DNA from: Nostoc foliaceum FACHB-393 | GTDB lineage: Bacteria; Cyanobacteriota; Cyanobacteriia; Cyanobacteriales; Nostocaceae | NCBI RefSeq assembly: GCF_014698505.1 | Contig: NZ_JACJTD010000002.1 | Coordinates: forward strand, 346,545 to 410,544 | Direction of reading: 5' to 3' | Length of the DNA: 64,000 nucleotides | Shown: piece by piece, positions 1 to 8,453 of the stretch | Layout of the letters: each line of letters opens with the position of its first letter | Position numbering within the stretch: position 1 is the first letter of the stretch | Made by a program: the position numbers and the translations under genes | Notes under the pieces: model-generated | The model's database searches: none | Seen by the model: the letters and a program-made list of their open reading frames with translations, nothing else | What the model was told of the DNA's origin: nothing

Positions 1-43
1 AGAGACACTGATTAGCAATAAAAAATTGCTGAAGAACATAATT

Positions 44-832
44 ATGAAAATTGCTGACTTAATTACTTGGTTTGAAACATGGGCAAATCCCGCTTGGTGT
101 GAAAGCTGGGATAATTGCGGCTGGCAGATTGAACCAGGATTGTTGCAGGAAAAAGCACGGGTTTTAGTATGTTTGACACCGACTTTGGCAGTAATGCAAG
201 AAGCGATCGCAGAAAATGCTAATCTGATTTTTGCTCATCATCCCTTGATTTTTACTCCTCCCAAATCTTTACGCAGTGGTGAAGCGATCGCAGAAATGGT
301 ACGGTTGTCCTTTAAGCACAATATTGGTATCTACACTGCCCACACGAATTTCGACCAAGTGCAAGATGGGACTGCTGATGTTTTAGCTCAGATTTTAGAA
401 CTTAAAGAAGTCACTCCCATAGAATCTACACAAGCAGGATTAGGATATGGTCGTATTGGTTCGCTAGAGCCATTTATGACATTACAGGAGTTACTTGCAG
501 CCATTCAAACGCGACTTGCTCCTCCTAATCTGATTTTTTCCCCAAGTGCTGATTTACAGCAAACAATTTCACGAGTTGCCGTTTTGGGTGGTTCGGGGGC
601 TAGTTTTATTTCAGCCGTCGCCAAAAGTGGTGCTCAAGCTTATCTGACTTCTGACTGTAAATTTCATCAATTTCAAGAAAGCCGCGATCGCAATCTCATT
701 TTAATCGATGCTGGACATTACGCTACCGAACGTCCGGCTTGCGATCGCTTGGTGCAAAAATTCCAGTCTTTAAACCTAGACTGGGTGCAATTAAGTAAAA
801 AGGATGAAGATTTCCGCCAGTTTTTGGCTTGA
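44..832 (+). CDS. Nif3-like dinuclear metal centre protein
   Basis: Nif3/YbgI-family protein of about 262 residues. The family forms toroidal hexamers with a two-metal site; its biochemical role is unsettled (GTP cyclohydrolase-like folding has been noted). The metal-binding signatures are visible: an N-terminal SWDNCGWQ segment, the FAHHPLIF histidine pair, AHTNFD in the middle and DAGHYATER near the C-terminus. The reading frame is open from a TTG at 26, but the ATG at 44 begins the usual family N-terminus (MKIADLITW), so I start there. Family assignment is firm; the cellular role is not. Confidence 0.92.
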   Translation: MKIADLITWFETWANPAWCESWDNCGWQIEPGLLQEKARVLVCLTPTLAVMQEAIAENANLIFAHHPLIFTPPKSLRSGEAIAEMVRLSFKHNIGIYTAHTNFDQVQDGTADVLAQILELKEVTPIESTQAGLGYGRIGSLEPFMTLQELLAAIQTRLAPPNLIFSPSADLQQTISRVAVLGGSGASFISAVAKSGAQAYLTSDCKFHQFQESRDRNLILIDAGHYATERPACDRLVQKFQSLNLDWVQLSKKDEDFRQFLA

Positions 833-1133
833 TTGCTTATGTTTCACTATATTTTTTGGATACTTGTCTAAAATTTTTTCTATAGTTTAATTTTGCCAAA
901 CCATCCAAACCATGTAGCTTTTAGACATTAATGCTGAACAGGATTGTATTAAAATTTGACTGTACATCACTAAGCAGTCCCATCAAAAACTCTTATTATG
1001 AAGCATTCTTGTGATATGAATCACTAATTACTTGTAACTATAATCACATGATACCAATGTTCCATATCAATTAGTAATACAGGAAAATGTTCCACACTTG
1101 AGGTAACAAATTGTTTACTCTGCCCTAACCGAG
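833..1133. other. AT-rich intergenic gap
   Basis: About 300 bases of AT-rich sequence between the Nif3-like gene and a small conserved gene. I see no convincing coding frame, tRNA or hairpin followed by a T-run. It presumably holds the promoter of the 72-residue gene. Confidence 0.6.
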
Positions 1134-1352
1134 ATGATTCGCACAATCATTGAATCTGCTTTCCAAACTGGATATCTTAGTGTTGAATCTGAGGGTTTAC
1201 TCCATCAAGTGCTGGTAACTAAATGCTATCAGTCAGAGGATTTGCCAGTCATTGCAGCCCTATACGATGCAGTTCGCGCCGGTCAAATTAAACGGGAAGC
1301 ATCCTCGTCGAATGCGCTCATAGAATTTCCCATACCATATAAATCTTGCTGA
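1134..1352 (+). CDS. small conserved cyanobacterial protein, unknown function
   Basis: A 72-residue protein beginning MIRTIIESAFQTGYLSVESE. The N-terminal 55 residues look like a compact helical domain (ESEGLLHQVL, then SEDLPVIAALYDAVRAGQI), and I recall similar short proteins in many filamentous cyanobacteria. The C-terminal 18 residues look less conserved in character. There is no signal peptide, membrane segment or known catalytic motif. The ATG at 1134 is the only good start. No function is inferred. Confidence 0.6.
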   Translation: MIRTIIESAFQTGYLSVESEGLLHQVLVTKCYQSEDLPVIAALYDAVRAGQIKREASSSNALIEFPIPYKSC

Positions 1353-1961
1353 TACTTCCACAGGGCAAGCAGGGGAGCAGGAACTTTGTGTAAGGAAGTC
1401 TTTCTCTTCTATGCCCCTACTCTTATCTCCTTTCGTTTTTCCTGAGTGCTGAATCAGGCAAAAATCTCAAAAACTCAAAACTCTTTGGATGTTGTTGTTG
1501 AAAACCATCAAGGTCAGCAAGAGAATGAGTTAAGATCAGATACACATGGGTAAAAGTAAAGCTAAGTCCCCGGACTTCCCAGTAATGCCAATGAGTAAAA
1601 GTAGGCAAGTTAAACAACCGCAATCAACAATTGTTTTGGAGTATTCTTTATTACATAATGGTAAGAATGACTCATCAACAAATATGAACCTGGTTAGGAC
1701 AGGTTCCGAATTGTTTGACTTCTCTGAAGCAGACATTCCGTAGAATGAGCCAGAAGGAGATTGAGTTCATTGCTAGAGCAACCATTGATTTATTACCCAA
1801 TATTTCCTAAGATTTTGACAAATATAAGCAAGTCTTGGGATTGGGTCATGAAGCATAGTTGTTCCGAACAGTGAAATTAACCTCTTAAAGGTGTAATGTA
1901 ATGGGGTAGAACCCAGATTTGACAGGTTTAACTACGTTGTTTAAAAAGGCAGAAACAGTAC
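1353..1961. other. non-coding gap with doubtful short frames
   Basis: About 600 bases without a convincing gene. A 65-codon plus-strand frame (1546-1743) encodes a basic, low-complexity peptide with no ribosome-binding site and is followed by further short broken frames up to about 1810. It may be eroded coding sequence, but I cannot name a parent. Minus-strand frames over the same bases look like shadows. Confidence 0.45.
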
Positions 1962-2273
1962 ATGCTACACCGCAAGATTTATCAACTCTGTTGCGATGGG
2001 CGCGAGGTATGTGTTTTCTTGCGGGACCAGCAACGCTGGATTGAACGCGCCCGCATCATCGACATAGAGGGAGATTTAGTGACCCTACGCTATGAAACAG
2101 AAGAAGAGGACGAAGTTTGTTCTTGGGAAGAAATGGTTCGCCTCGAGAGCATTGGTGCTGTAACGCAAAAATTGGCTTCAGTACCGCGCGGGAATGTGGA
2201 ACCTCTAATGACAGAAGACTGTCCCGAAGCTGAACGCATTCACAACCGTTACACTGACTCGAATCCAGAATAA
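1962..2273 (+). CDS. conserved cyanobacterial protein, unknown function
   Basis: A 103-residue protein starting MLHRKIYQLCCDGREVCVFL. Residues 1-75 look like a small beta-rich domain: a strand-rich start, then RARIIDIEGDLVTLRYETEE, then an acidic stretch and a tryptophan (CSWEEMVRLESIGAV). The last 25 residues are acidic and probably disordered. I recall closely similar proteins across filamentous cyanobacteria but cannot assign a function. The layout resembles an SH3-like fold. It is followed directly by a heptamer repeat. Confidence 0.75.
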   Translation: MLHRKIYQLCCDGREVCVFLRDQQRWIERARIIDIEGDLVTLRYETEEEDEVCSWEEMVRLESIGAVTQKLASVPRGNVEPLMTEDCPEAERIHNRYTDSNPE

Positions 2274-2275
2274 TT

Positions 2276-2317
2276 AGTCATTAGTTAATAGTCATTAGTC
2301 ATTAGTCATTAGTCATT
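2276..2317. repeat. heptameric short tandem repeat (STRR)
   Basis: Six consecutive 7-bp units: AGTCATT, AGTTAAT, then four more AGTCATT. This is the short tandemly repeated repetitive sequence type known from heterocystous cyanobacteria. It starts within 3 bases of the preceding stop codon. Confidence 0.9.
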
Positions 2318-2350
2318 AATTAAAAATGATAAAGGGCAGCGGATTAATGA

Positions 2351-4018
2351 CTATTGGCTATCATTCAAACCTTCAAAGGCAGGACAGTAACCTTCTAGAG
2401 TTACCTTAAAGTTATACAACGGGGAAGCTGGGTTCCAACACCGCTGCCCCCTTTGGTGTCGGCAGGTACCGCAACAGTCTACATCTGTCCATGTATAGCG
2501 ATCGCTATTTTGGTTGAGCAATTCTCGTTGAGACAATCCCCTTAATACTAGTTCTTCCCCTTGCCAACGAGCTTCGATTAAACCAGTATCGGCAAATTGT
2601 CGCCAACGAGGATCAGTAGTAATCACATCTGCTAGGGTGATTGTGATTACTGTTCCCATCTCTGTCAGTTCGCCTTCGTAGTTGGTTTCTGGTGCTGCCG
2701 GTTGTAAAAATGTATCGCCGATAGGCAGTTCTACTAAGGTGTCAGCCGCCGGGGAATGTATATGGTAGCGGTTTTGCAACTCTTCTAAGCTAGTCAGGTC
2801 TGCCAAGTAGGCAGGAGAACCGTGGACAAAAATTACATGCTGGGGTCGCAAATTATGAATTAGCTGCGTAGTACCAGGGCCATCACTATGTTGAGCCAGG
2901 AGATAGGTTTCGACAGTGGTAGGTGCTAAATATTCTTTGTTAACTCTTATATCAATTTTTTCTGGTAGGAGGATTAGCCAAGGGCCTGTGTCTAGCTGGC
3001 AGTGCTTACCTAAATCATCCGTAGAGTCGGTAAGGACTATACAGGGTGACTTGCCCACAGTGGCACGATGTTCTGGTTGTAAACGACGCACGCGGGGACG
3101 CACCCGTTCATCCCAAAACAAGGGTTGATGGCGGGCGAAGTTCTGTACAGATGGGGGAAGGTGTGGAAGTAGTTCTAGATAAGCATCACAGCCAGTAGCG
3201 ACAGCACCATCTACCCAGATATCTAAATCTCGTCCGGTGAAGTGGTGATGTGACCGCAAGAGCATTAGCAGTTCTTGACCCAATCCTAAAGCCGGGGTGG
3301 GAAGGATTACAGAACAATGGTCAGCGATCGCGCGATTAATCCGTTCTGCTAGTTGATTTTCTTGGTTGCGGCGATGGGGATGGCGGGATGTACCATAACT
3401 GCCTTCAATAATCAGTACATCCAAGTCCAAGCCCCGCAGTTCCTCTAAACGCAAACCTTCTACCAGCCGGGAGTTTGACAGGAAAAAATCACCCGTATAC
3501 AGTAGCTTGTAAGTACGCTGCTTGGTGGTGTAGGTAAGGAGAATTGCCACTGCCCCTGGTAGATGCCCTGCGGGAAATAATTCTGCCACCAAACCCTCTT
3601 GGAATTCCACAGGCGATCGCAACGGCAAGGCATGACAAAATTGGGAAATTTTCTCAGCGTCTTGGTCTAGCCAATTCAGTGGCAGTAACTTGCTGGTTAC
3701 TTCGCTGCCATAAATAGGTAACTTAGGATAAGCTTTATGCAGTGCCAGTAAGCCTCTGGCATGATCTGGGTGGGCGTGACTAATCAAAACTAAATCTGCT
3801 GGTAGGGGCGAACTAGCTCCACGTATCGACTTAGTAAGCCCCTTAGCCAGCAATGAGATATCTTCCATACCACAGTCCAATAGGATGCGGTGTGGCCCCA
3901 TCTTTACCAATAAACACACGCCCTCATCGTAATGCTGGACGCTATAGGGCAAACATTCTAATTCACTACCCACTTCCGCAGCATCTACGCGAGAAGATGC
4001 CGACAGATTATCCCTCAT
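2351..4018 (-). CDS. MBL-fold beta-CASP-like metallo-hydrolase with cysteine tail
   Basis: A 555-residue metallo-beta-lactamase-fold protein. The zinc motif SHAHPDHARG lies near residue 80, GHLPGAVAILL and YTGDFF supply later ligands, and the middle contains a beta-CASP-type insertion (residues about 215-400). This architecture is that of RNA-processing nucleases (RNase J, CPSF73-like), so RNA cleavage is the likeliest activity by family. The last 60 residues add a cysteine cluster (CCGTCRHQRGQRCW, then GYCPAF) not usual for RNase J, suggesting an extra metal or iron-sulfur site. It is monocistronic and ends next to the heptamer repeat. Confidence 0.82.
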   Translation of the reverse strand: MRDNLSASSRVDAAEVGSELECLPYSVQHYDEGVCLLVKMGPHRILLDCGMEDISLLAKGLTKSIRGASSPLPADLVLISHAHPDHARGLLALHKAYPKLPIYGSEVTSKLLPLNWLDQDAEKISQFCHALPLRSPVEFQEGLVAELFPAGHLPGAVAILLTYTTKQRTYKLLYTGDFFLSNSRLVEGLRLEELRGLDLDVLIIEGSYGTSRHPHRRNQENQLAERINRAIADHCSVILPTPALGLGQELLMLLRSHHHFTGRDLDIWVDGAVATGCDAYLELLPHLPPSVQNFARHQPLFWDERVRPRVRRLQPEHRATVGKSPCIVLTDSTDDLGKHCQLDTGPWLILLPEKIDIRVNKEYLAPTTVETYLLAQHSDGPGTTQLIHNLRPQHVIFVHGSPAYLADLTSLEELQNRYHIHSPAADTLVELPIGDTFLQPAAPETNYEGELTEMGTVITITLADVITTDPRWRQFADTGLIEARWQGEELVLRGLSQRELLNQNSDRYTWTDVDCCGTCRHQRGQRCWNPASPLYNFKVTLEGYCPAFEGLNDSQ

Positions 4019-4321
4019 GCTCTCCTCCCCTCAAACCTCATCATCATGGACATATCCCAAAAGCCAAAAGTTACACAAATTTTGGTTTTGTGACTTAGGG
4101 GTAAGTTTTATCGTGCGCCCCTACACCCTGAGAATACAGATTTTTGATTGGGGAGGACGCCTCCACCGAACCCGCACTGGTTCGGAAAAGTGGGCTAACG
4201 AGAGAGAAGCCTTCAAACTAGGAGGTAAAGGATGCCTCTTGTTTATTTTCTCTTTGCAAGTTCTGAGCGCTCTTAGCCAAATCGCCTTACGGCAAGTCGC
4301 CTAAGCGTCTACAGATTTATC
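4019..4321. other. intergenic gap
   Basis: Just over 300 bases between the metallo-hydrolase start and the small 40-residue gene. A plus-strand frame spanning 4017-4304 gives a peptide with no family character and I regard it as chance. No hairpin terminator or RNA gene was recognised. Confidence 0.5.
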
Positions 4322-4444
4322 TCAATGTGCCGAGCCATTTCCGTGATAGTTATCTGAATCATAGAATCCATTTTTCGTGCCAAAAAATAAGCACGAAATC
4401 GTGAATATAACTGTTAATCCAGCTAGAATCAGCTTTACATCCAT
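4322..4444 (-). CDS. 40-residue single-helix membrane protein
   Basis: A short gene below usual ORF length cut-offs. The product starts MDVKLILAGLTVIFTISCLF, a single transmembrane helix, and continues with a hydrophilic, probably exposed tail containing GTKNGFYDSDNYHGNGSAH. AAAGGG lies about ten bases upstream of the ATG. The tail has the look of a conserved segment, and I recall similar 40-residue proteins in other cyanobacteria without being able to name one. Size and topology resemble small subunits of thylakoid complexes, but that is only analogy. Confidence 0.6.
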   Translation of the reverse strand: MDVKLILAGLTVIFTISCLFFGTKNGFYDSDNYHGNGSAH

Positions 4445-4645
4445 TTGTTTGCTGCCCTTTACTCAAGACTTTCTTATATTAATTTAGTGCTTCCGCAATC
4501 AAACGCAATCACTAGAAAATCTTTACTATGCAGATTTGGATTGGGCAATAGGTAATATTACCACAATCAGTTCAGATTGTAGAACCTTTCGGTTCACCTG
4601 TCTATCTATCTAGATGTAAAAGAACATAACAGCAGAAGCAATTTT

Positions 4646-5113
4646 CTACAGCCCGTAAAAATCCTCATCTAGAATCTGCTCAATCGAAAAAGGACAAACG
4701 GTAGGATAGTCACTTTCGTGGGGTATGCGAATTCCAAACTTACCTAGCTTACTTTCCTTAATGGCTAGCTTACGAGCATCTGGGTAGGCTTTTTCCACCG
4801 CCTCTACCAGAAAACTTTTGAGAGAAGGAGTATCTGCCAAATTATTGATAACTCGCTGACGATGTTCAAGTATGGAGCTATACCAGCTTCCTTTCATGCT
4901 ATCGGGGACATCATACTGAACGCGTAACTTGAGTAAATGCGCCAACAAAATTGTCAGATTGCTTTTGAGTGCATTTTTTTCTGCTTTACCCAAATCAACT
5001 AGTTCCTCAATCAAATGCTCAATATCCAACGCCTCAAATTCATGATTTTGTAACTGTTGAATGGTTTGCTCAATCCATAATTGCAAATCTTGATCGTATA
5101 GCGGGTTAGGCAT
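4646..5113 (-). CDS. DUF29 domain protein
   Basis: A 155-residue DUF29 protein, a helical family expanded in cyanobacteria with no known function. The characteristic opening (YDQDLQLWIEQTIQQLQ, FEALDIEHLIEELVDLGKAE) and the HLLKLRVQYD segment are intact, so the gene looks whole. It has no membrane segment or catalytic signature. It stands alone, between a dispersed palindromic repeat and the small membrane protein gene. Confidence 0.88.
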   Translation of the reverse strand: MPNPLYDQDLQLWIEQTIQQLQNHEFEALDIEHLIEELVDLGKAEKNALKSNLTILLAHLLKLRVQYDVPDSMKGSWYSSILEHRQRVINNLADTPSLKSFLVEAVEKAYPDARKLAIKESKLGKFGIRIPHESDYPTVCPFSIEQILDEDFYGL

Positions 5114-5232
5114 TTCTCAGATCAACTCCTAGTTACTCACTCGATCATAGCGATGAATGCGATCGCACTTAGAGCCAAGGCAATAGAATTGCCTACGGTA
5201 CACCGCGTAAACGTGGCTACACAAACAAAGAA

Positions 5233-5255
5233 GATGCGATAAATCGCGTCTCTAC
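5233..5255. repeat. dispersed palindromic repeat, copy 1 of 3
   Basis: An imperfect palindrome around GCGATAAATCGCGTCTCTAC. The same unit recurs at 9231-9255 (same orientation) and 55557-55583 (inverted). All three lie just beyond gene ends, as expected for a short dispersed repeat family. Confidence 0.85.
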
Positions 5256-5271
5256 ATGAGGGTTTTGTTGC

Positions 5272-7326
5272 TCATTTTGAACTGTATTGGGATTTAACTT
5301 TCTTACTCGTTCGCAATAACTGCACAAAGGTATTACTCACTGTATTGTCTTTGGTATCCGCCGCGTATTGAATCAATTTTTCTCGCAGTTCTTGGGCTGC
5401 ATCTTCCTCAAGTAGGGTTGCTAGCAAGAAATAAACACCACGAAAACGCGGATCGCCCATTCTATCAACTAATAGTCCTTCGGCTGAATCACTTTCGCCG
5501 AGAAAGTTTTGCACCAAAAAGAAATCCATGATTTTATCGTGGCGAAAGTACCATTCTTTCTTCTTGGCTTCGCTTTTTTCATCTTCTTGCCACTGACGGC
5601 TGACTACCATTTTGTATTTCTCGTCTTCTAAAGACATGACAACTTGGTGAAATTCATCTCCAGGTAGGGCTTGTTTGTCTTCGAGTCGCATTTGGTAGAC
5701 GGCGGCGGAAAATCTTTTGAGCGGAAATTCTTGTTTCCATTCTTGCTGGTATTCTGCCGCCATCAGGTTGTATTGCTGTTCTTGCAAGCGAAACAAGTTT
5801 GGCTGTTTACCTTGTGATAACATCAGCGCTACCACTGTTAGATCCATTGGATTGGAAAGAATGCGGCGGACAGCATCTAACTCTTCTTTGGCTTGTTGGT
5901 TATTGAGGACTTCTGTTAAATAATTGGTGCAAGCTTGGACGTAATCAGCACCTTGAATTTTGGCATCTTTGGGTAGTCGCGGCTGACGGGAGATCAAAAA
6001 CTCTTGAATTTGTTGTTGCTCAAGGGGCTGCAAGTAGTAGGTTTTGGCTGTTGAGGGGGGTGTCCACTCTAGGGGCTGGGTAGTCATGATAATGTTGCCC
6101 CGGAAATAGCTTTCCACAAACTGGCAGATTTTGGCGCGGGTTTCGGCGGTGACTTCGTTGAGTCCGTCGATGCAGATATCTATGGCGCCACTGTAAATCA
6201 GGTTTTTCAGGAAGCCGGCATCTTGGGCTTGGCCGTGTAGCTTGTCTTGGATGGCTTCAATTACGCCTTTATGACATTTTTGGGCGGGGAGATAAACGAC
6301 GATGCGCTGGGAGTTTTTCAACAGATGACGGAGAAACATCGACTTGCCTAAGCCGGAATCTCCTTCTAAGATAATTTGTCCTTGAATACTGGGTAGGGCT
6401 GCGGTTATGGGGAGGATGTCTCCTGAAGTGGGGACTTTAACTTTAGATTCTGGGAAGTATGAATGGTCATGAAAATTATCTAACCCGGCATCGGCTAATA
6501 GAGAAGGTTTGAAGGGTTCAAATAATTTGCGGCGGAAGGGGGGAAACCAGGTGAGGAGAAAGCCTACGTAGACCATGCCTAAGATGCGGCGTACCCAAGG
6601 GTTCCAGAAGAAGATGGCTTGGATTTGGGGGAATTTGGGGTAGGCAAAGATGAGAGCAAGCCAAAAGGCAGCGTGAGACAGGATAGTAATTCTGGCGTTG
6701 AAAAACCACTGCCAACCTTTGAGGTTAATTATGACTGATTGCAGTGAGTCAGCTTCGTTGTAGCCGGCGTTTTTCAGGTTGTGGTAGTGAGTTTCTAAAA
6801 TCAAAATATCTTGTTGTTGCCAAGAGACTTTTCTGGCAACTACAGCAATTTGCCTAGCTAAGTCTTGTTGTAAACGTGGAAATTCTTGACTGAGTTTCCA
6901 GGTAGTACGGAATTCTTCTAGTGTTTTGACACCTTCAGGGTGCTTCAGATTATCGGGAGTTGCTTGAGGTCTGCCAAGCCATTTTAGTAAAGTTTGCACT
7001 TGATCAGTGCCGCCACCCAGGAAATAAGTCCAAAATCGCCAAAATTCATAATTATTCTGACCATAACCAAAACTTCCCTGATTTGGTTCGTAGACATAAT
7101 TCAAAACTACAGCAACCTCTTTTAATTTCAGTTGTCTGATTTTTCCCAATGCCGATGCCGCACTTCTACGAACGTCGGCGTCCACCTTTTCATTCTTGAG
7201 GATATTGGCAGCTTTCTCGGCAATATCCTCTGGTTTCTTCACCAGGGATTTTAAATCTTTGAGATTATATTCAACTAATTGCTTGAGAGCATGCATATCC
7301 TTTAACTTGGTCGTGTTCATCATCAA
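5272..7326 (-). CDS. membrane HEAT-repeat / NACHT-like NTPase (main frame)
   Basis: The 684-codon main frame of a P-loop NTPase. In frame order: HEAT-like helices (about 10-75), a helical region, two transmembrane helices (about 205-222 and 236-252), then the NTPase with Walker A GDSGLGKS (312-319) and a NACHT-style Walker B AIDICIDGLNEV (371-382), followed by a helical C-terminal half. NACHT/STAND proteins are signal-transducing NTPases; the target here is unknown. This frame opens with TTG-ATG-ATG inside the upstream fragment's frame. The first 12 codons read as out-of-frame sequence, and true homology appears to start at ALKQL near codon 13. A one-base frameshift around 7291 would join it to the signal peptide in 7271-7486, giving about 737 residues. 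Confidence 0.75.
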   Translation of the reverse strand: MMMNTTKLKDMHALKQLVEYNLKDLKSLVKKPEDIAEKAANILKNEKVDADVRRSAASALGKIRQLKLKEVAVVLNYVYEPNQGSFGYGQNNYEFWRFWTYFLGGGTDQVQTLLKWLGRPQATPDNLKHPEGVKTLEEFRTTWKLSQEFPRLQQDLARQIAVVARKVSWQQQDILILETHYHNLKNAGYNEADSLQSVIINLKGWQWFFNARITILSHAAFWLALIFAYPKFPQIQAIFFWNPWVRRILGMVYVGFLLTWFPPFRRKLFEPFKPSLLADAGLDNFHDHSYFPESKVKVPTSGDILPITAALPSIQGQIILEGDSGLGKSMFLRHLLKNSQRIVVYLPAQKCHKGVIEAIQDKLHGQAQDAGFLKNLIYSGAIDICIDGLNEVTAETRAKICQFVESYFRGNIIMTTQPLEWTPPSTAKTYYLQPLEQQQIQEFLISRQPRLPKDAKIQGADYVQACTNYLTEVLNNQQAKEELDAVRRILSNPMDLTVVALMLSQGKQPNLFRLQEQQYNLMAAEYQQEWKQEFPLKRFSAAVYQMRLEDKQALPGDEFHQVVMSLEDEKYKMVVSRQWQEDEKSEAKKKEWYFRHDKIMDFFLVQNFLGESDSAEGLLVDRMGDPRFRGVYFLLATLLEEDAAQELREKLIQYAADTKDNTVSNTFVQLLRTSKKVKSQYSSK

Positions 7327-7486
7327 GGGCGGCTAATATACCGTTAATCTGCCAATCTTGGGGTTTGGGTTTGGGGGTTTCTTTAGCGTTTACCCAAGGT
7401 AGAGAGAGGAGGAAAGTCAGGAGTAGGGTGAAACAGAAAAGGGAAAAGAGGGAGAGCTTGTTAGTGTGGCGGGGAGTTATGAGCAT
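7271..7486 (-). pseudogene. 5' end of the NACHT-like gene, split off by frameshift
   Basis: A 71-codon frame starting with ATG at 7486. It encodes a signal peptide or N-terminal anchor (FSLFCFTLLLTFLLSLPW, probable cleavage after VNA) and then the first HEAT helix (ILAALDDEHDQVKGYA). The frame then degenerates to CSQAIS and stops, while the sequence continuing the HEAT repeat (ALKQLVEYNLKDL) sits in the adjacent frame. Omitting one base (T on the coding strand, about 7291) restores one continuous reading frame. It is either a real mutation or a sequencing error. Confidence 0.75.
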
Positions 7487-7606
7487 AAATCAGGGCAAGG
7501 CGGCAGATTACACGCGGCTATCGGTATAATACCAAGCTTGCAATTCCTAATTCCTGATTTAGAGCCTCTAATGCTTGTGGACGAGTATTAAAGGCTCATT
7601 AACGAA

Positions 7607-7837
7607 GCTTTGAGGTTCATCGGCGATGCTTTGAGGTTCATTGACGATGCTTTGAGGTTCATTGACGATGCTTTGAGGTTCAGCGATGATGCTTTGAGGT
7701 TCATCGATGATGCTTTGGGGTTCATCGATGATGCTTTGAGGTTCATCGGTGATGCTTTGAGGTTCATCGGTGATGCTTTGAGGTTCATCGGTGATGCTTT
7801 GAGGTTCAGCGGCGATGCTTTGAGGTTCATTGACCAA
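7607..7837. repeat. 21-bp tandem repeat, 11 units
   Basis: Eleven head-to-tail 21-bp units begin at 7607, 7628, 7649, 7670, 7691, 7712, 7733, 7754, 7775, 7796 and 7817. The core is GCTTTGAGGTTCAT followed by a variable triplet and GAT. Because 21 is divisible by three and the units lack stops in some frames, long frames appear on both strands: minus-strand heptapeptides like EPQSITD or MNLKASP, and plus-strand DALRFID. It is most simply a minisatellite. A repetitive protein is possible, but no frame has a good start signal. Confidence 0.9.
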
Positions 7838-7888
7838 AATATACATCTCGTTTTGCAAATCGGGAGACTCTCAATATGATTCGGTTAA

Positions 7889-8044
7889 GGTGCATAGTCA
7901 TTGGAGATCCCCCTAAATCCCCCTTAAGAAGGGGGACTTTAAGAAGTTTTACCGGTTCGTTTTTTGAGATCCCCCTAAATACCCCTTAAGAAGGAGGACT
8001 TCAATTCCAGTTCCCCCCTTTTTTAAGGGGGGTTAGGGGGGATC
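7889..8044. repeat. left repeat block flanking the DUF559 gene
   Basis: Three GATCCCCC-type palindromic units. A 25-bp direct-repeat segment at 7889-7913 (beginning GGTGCATAGTCATTGG) recurs at 8454-8478. A second, diverged unit lies at about 7968-8000. The 34 bases at 8011-8044 are the exact reverse complement of 8471-8504. The block overlaps the 3' end of the endonuclease gene and supplies its stop codon. Confidence 0.9.
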
Positions 8045-8409
8045 ATCTGCTGTATCTGCTCACACACACTATCAAAGTGATTTAAAACTTGACTATTTGT
8101 AAACCTAATAATCTTTAAACCATAGCCTTCCAAAATGTTTGTTCTCTCCAGATCATAATCTTGACCTTCATCTGTAAAATGGCTATCCCCATCAATTTCA
8201 ATCACTGTTTGTAAAGTAGGACAGTAGAAATAAACTATGAAATGATTAATCGGTCGTTGTCTTAAAACCCGATATTGGAAATTTCTCAAATATTCATGCC
8301 ACAGCTTTTTTTCTGCTGGGGTCATATTTTTACGAAGTTCTTTTGCTCTTTCTACAAGCTTTGGATTGTAAGGTAGATAGAGATTGCTGCTATTGAGTTG
8401 GTTTGTCAT
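8023..8409 (-). CDS. DUF559 endonuclease-domain protein
   Basis: A 128-residue DUF559 protein, related to very-short-patch-repair and other PD-(D/E)XK-like endonucleases. Family marks are visible: AKELRKNMTPAEKKLWHEYLR, FQYRVLRQRPI, the acidic VIEIDGDSHF segment and the closing LKIIRFTNSQVLN. Full family length is present. The last six residues (IPPNPP) and the stop are encoded inside a repeat (8011-8044), so the repeat is part of the gene. Identical inverted 34-bp copies lie on both sides, as though gene and repeats travel together. DNA cleavage is predicted from family, not shown. Confidence 0.88.
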   Translation of the reverse strand: MTNQLNSSNLYLPYNPKLVERAKELRKNMTPAEKKLWHEYLRNFQYRVLRQRPINHFIVYFYCPTLQTVIEIDGDSHFTDEGQDYDLERTNILEGYGLKIIRFTNSQVLNHFDSVCEQIQQMIPPNPP

Positions 8410-8453
8410 AGTTTCTGGTCGTTATGCCCCCTACCCAATACTGCGTGGGTTTT

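Noticed and set aside
1546..1743. Plus-strand frame of 65 codons
   Set aside because: Low-complexity basic peptide, no ribosome-binding site, no recognisable family; left as part of the gap description.
4017..4304. Plus-strand frame of 95 codons
   Set aside because: No family character, overlaps the start of the metallo-hydrolase gene and has no ribosome-binding site.
7588..7830. Minus-strand MNLKASP repeat protein
   Set aside because: One of several equally open frames through the 21-bp repeat; no start signal favours it.
7607..7837. Possible CRISPR array
   Set aside because: Units are head-to-tail 21-bp repeats without unique spacers of regular length; no cas gene is nearby.
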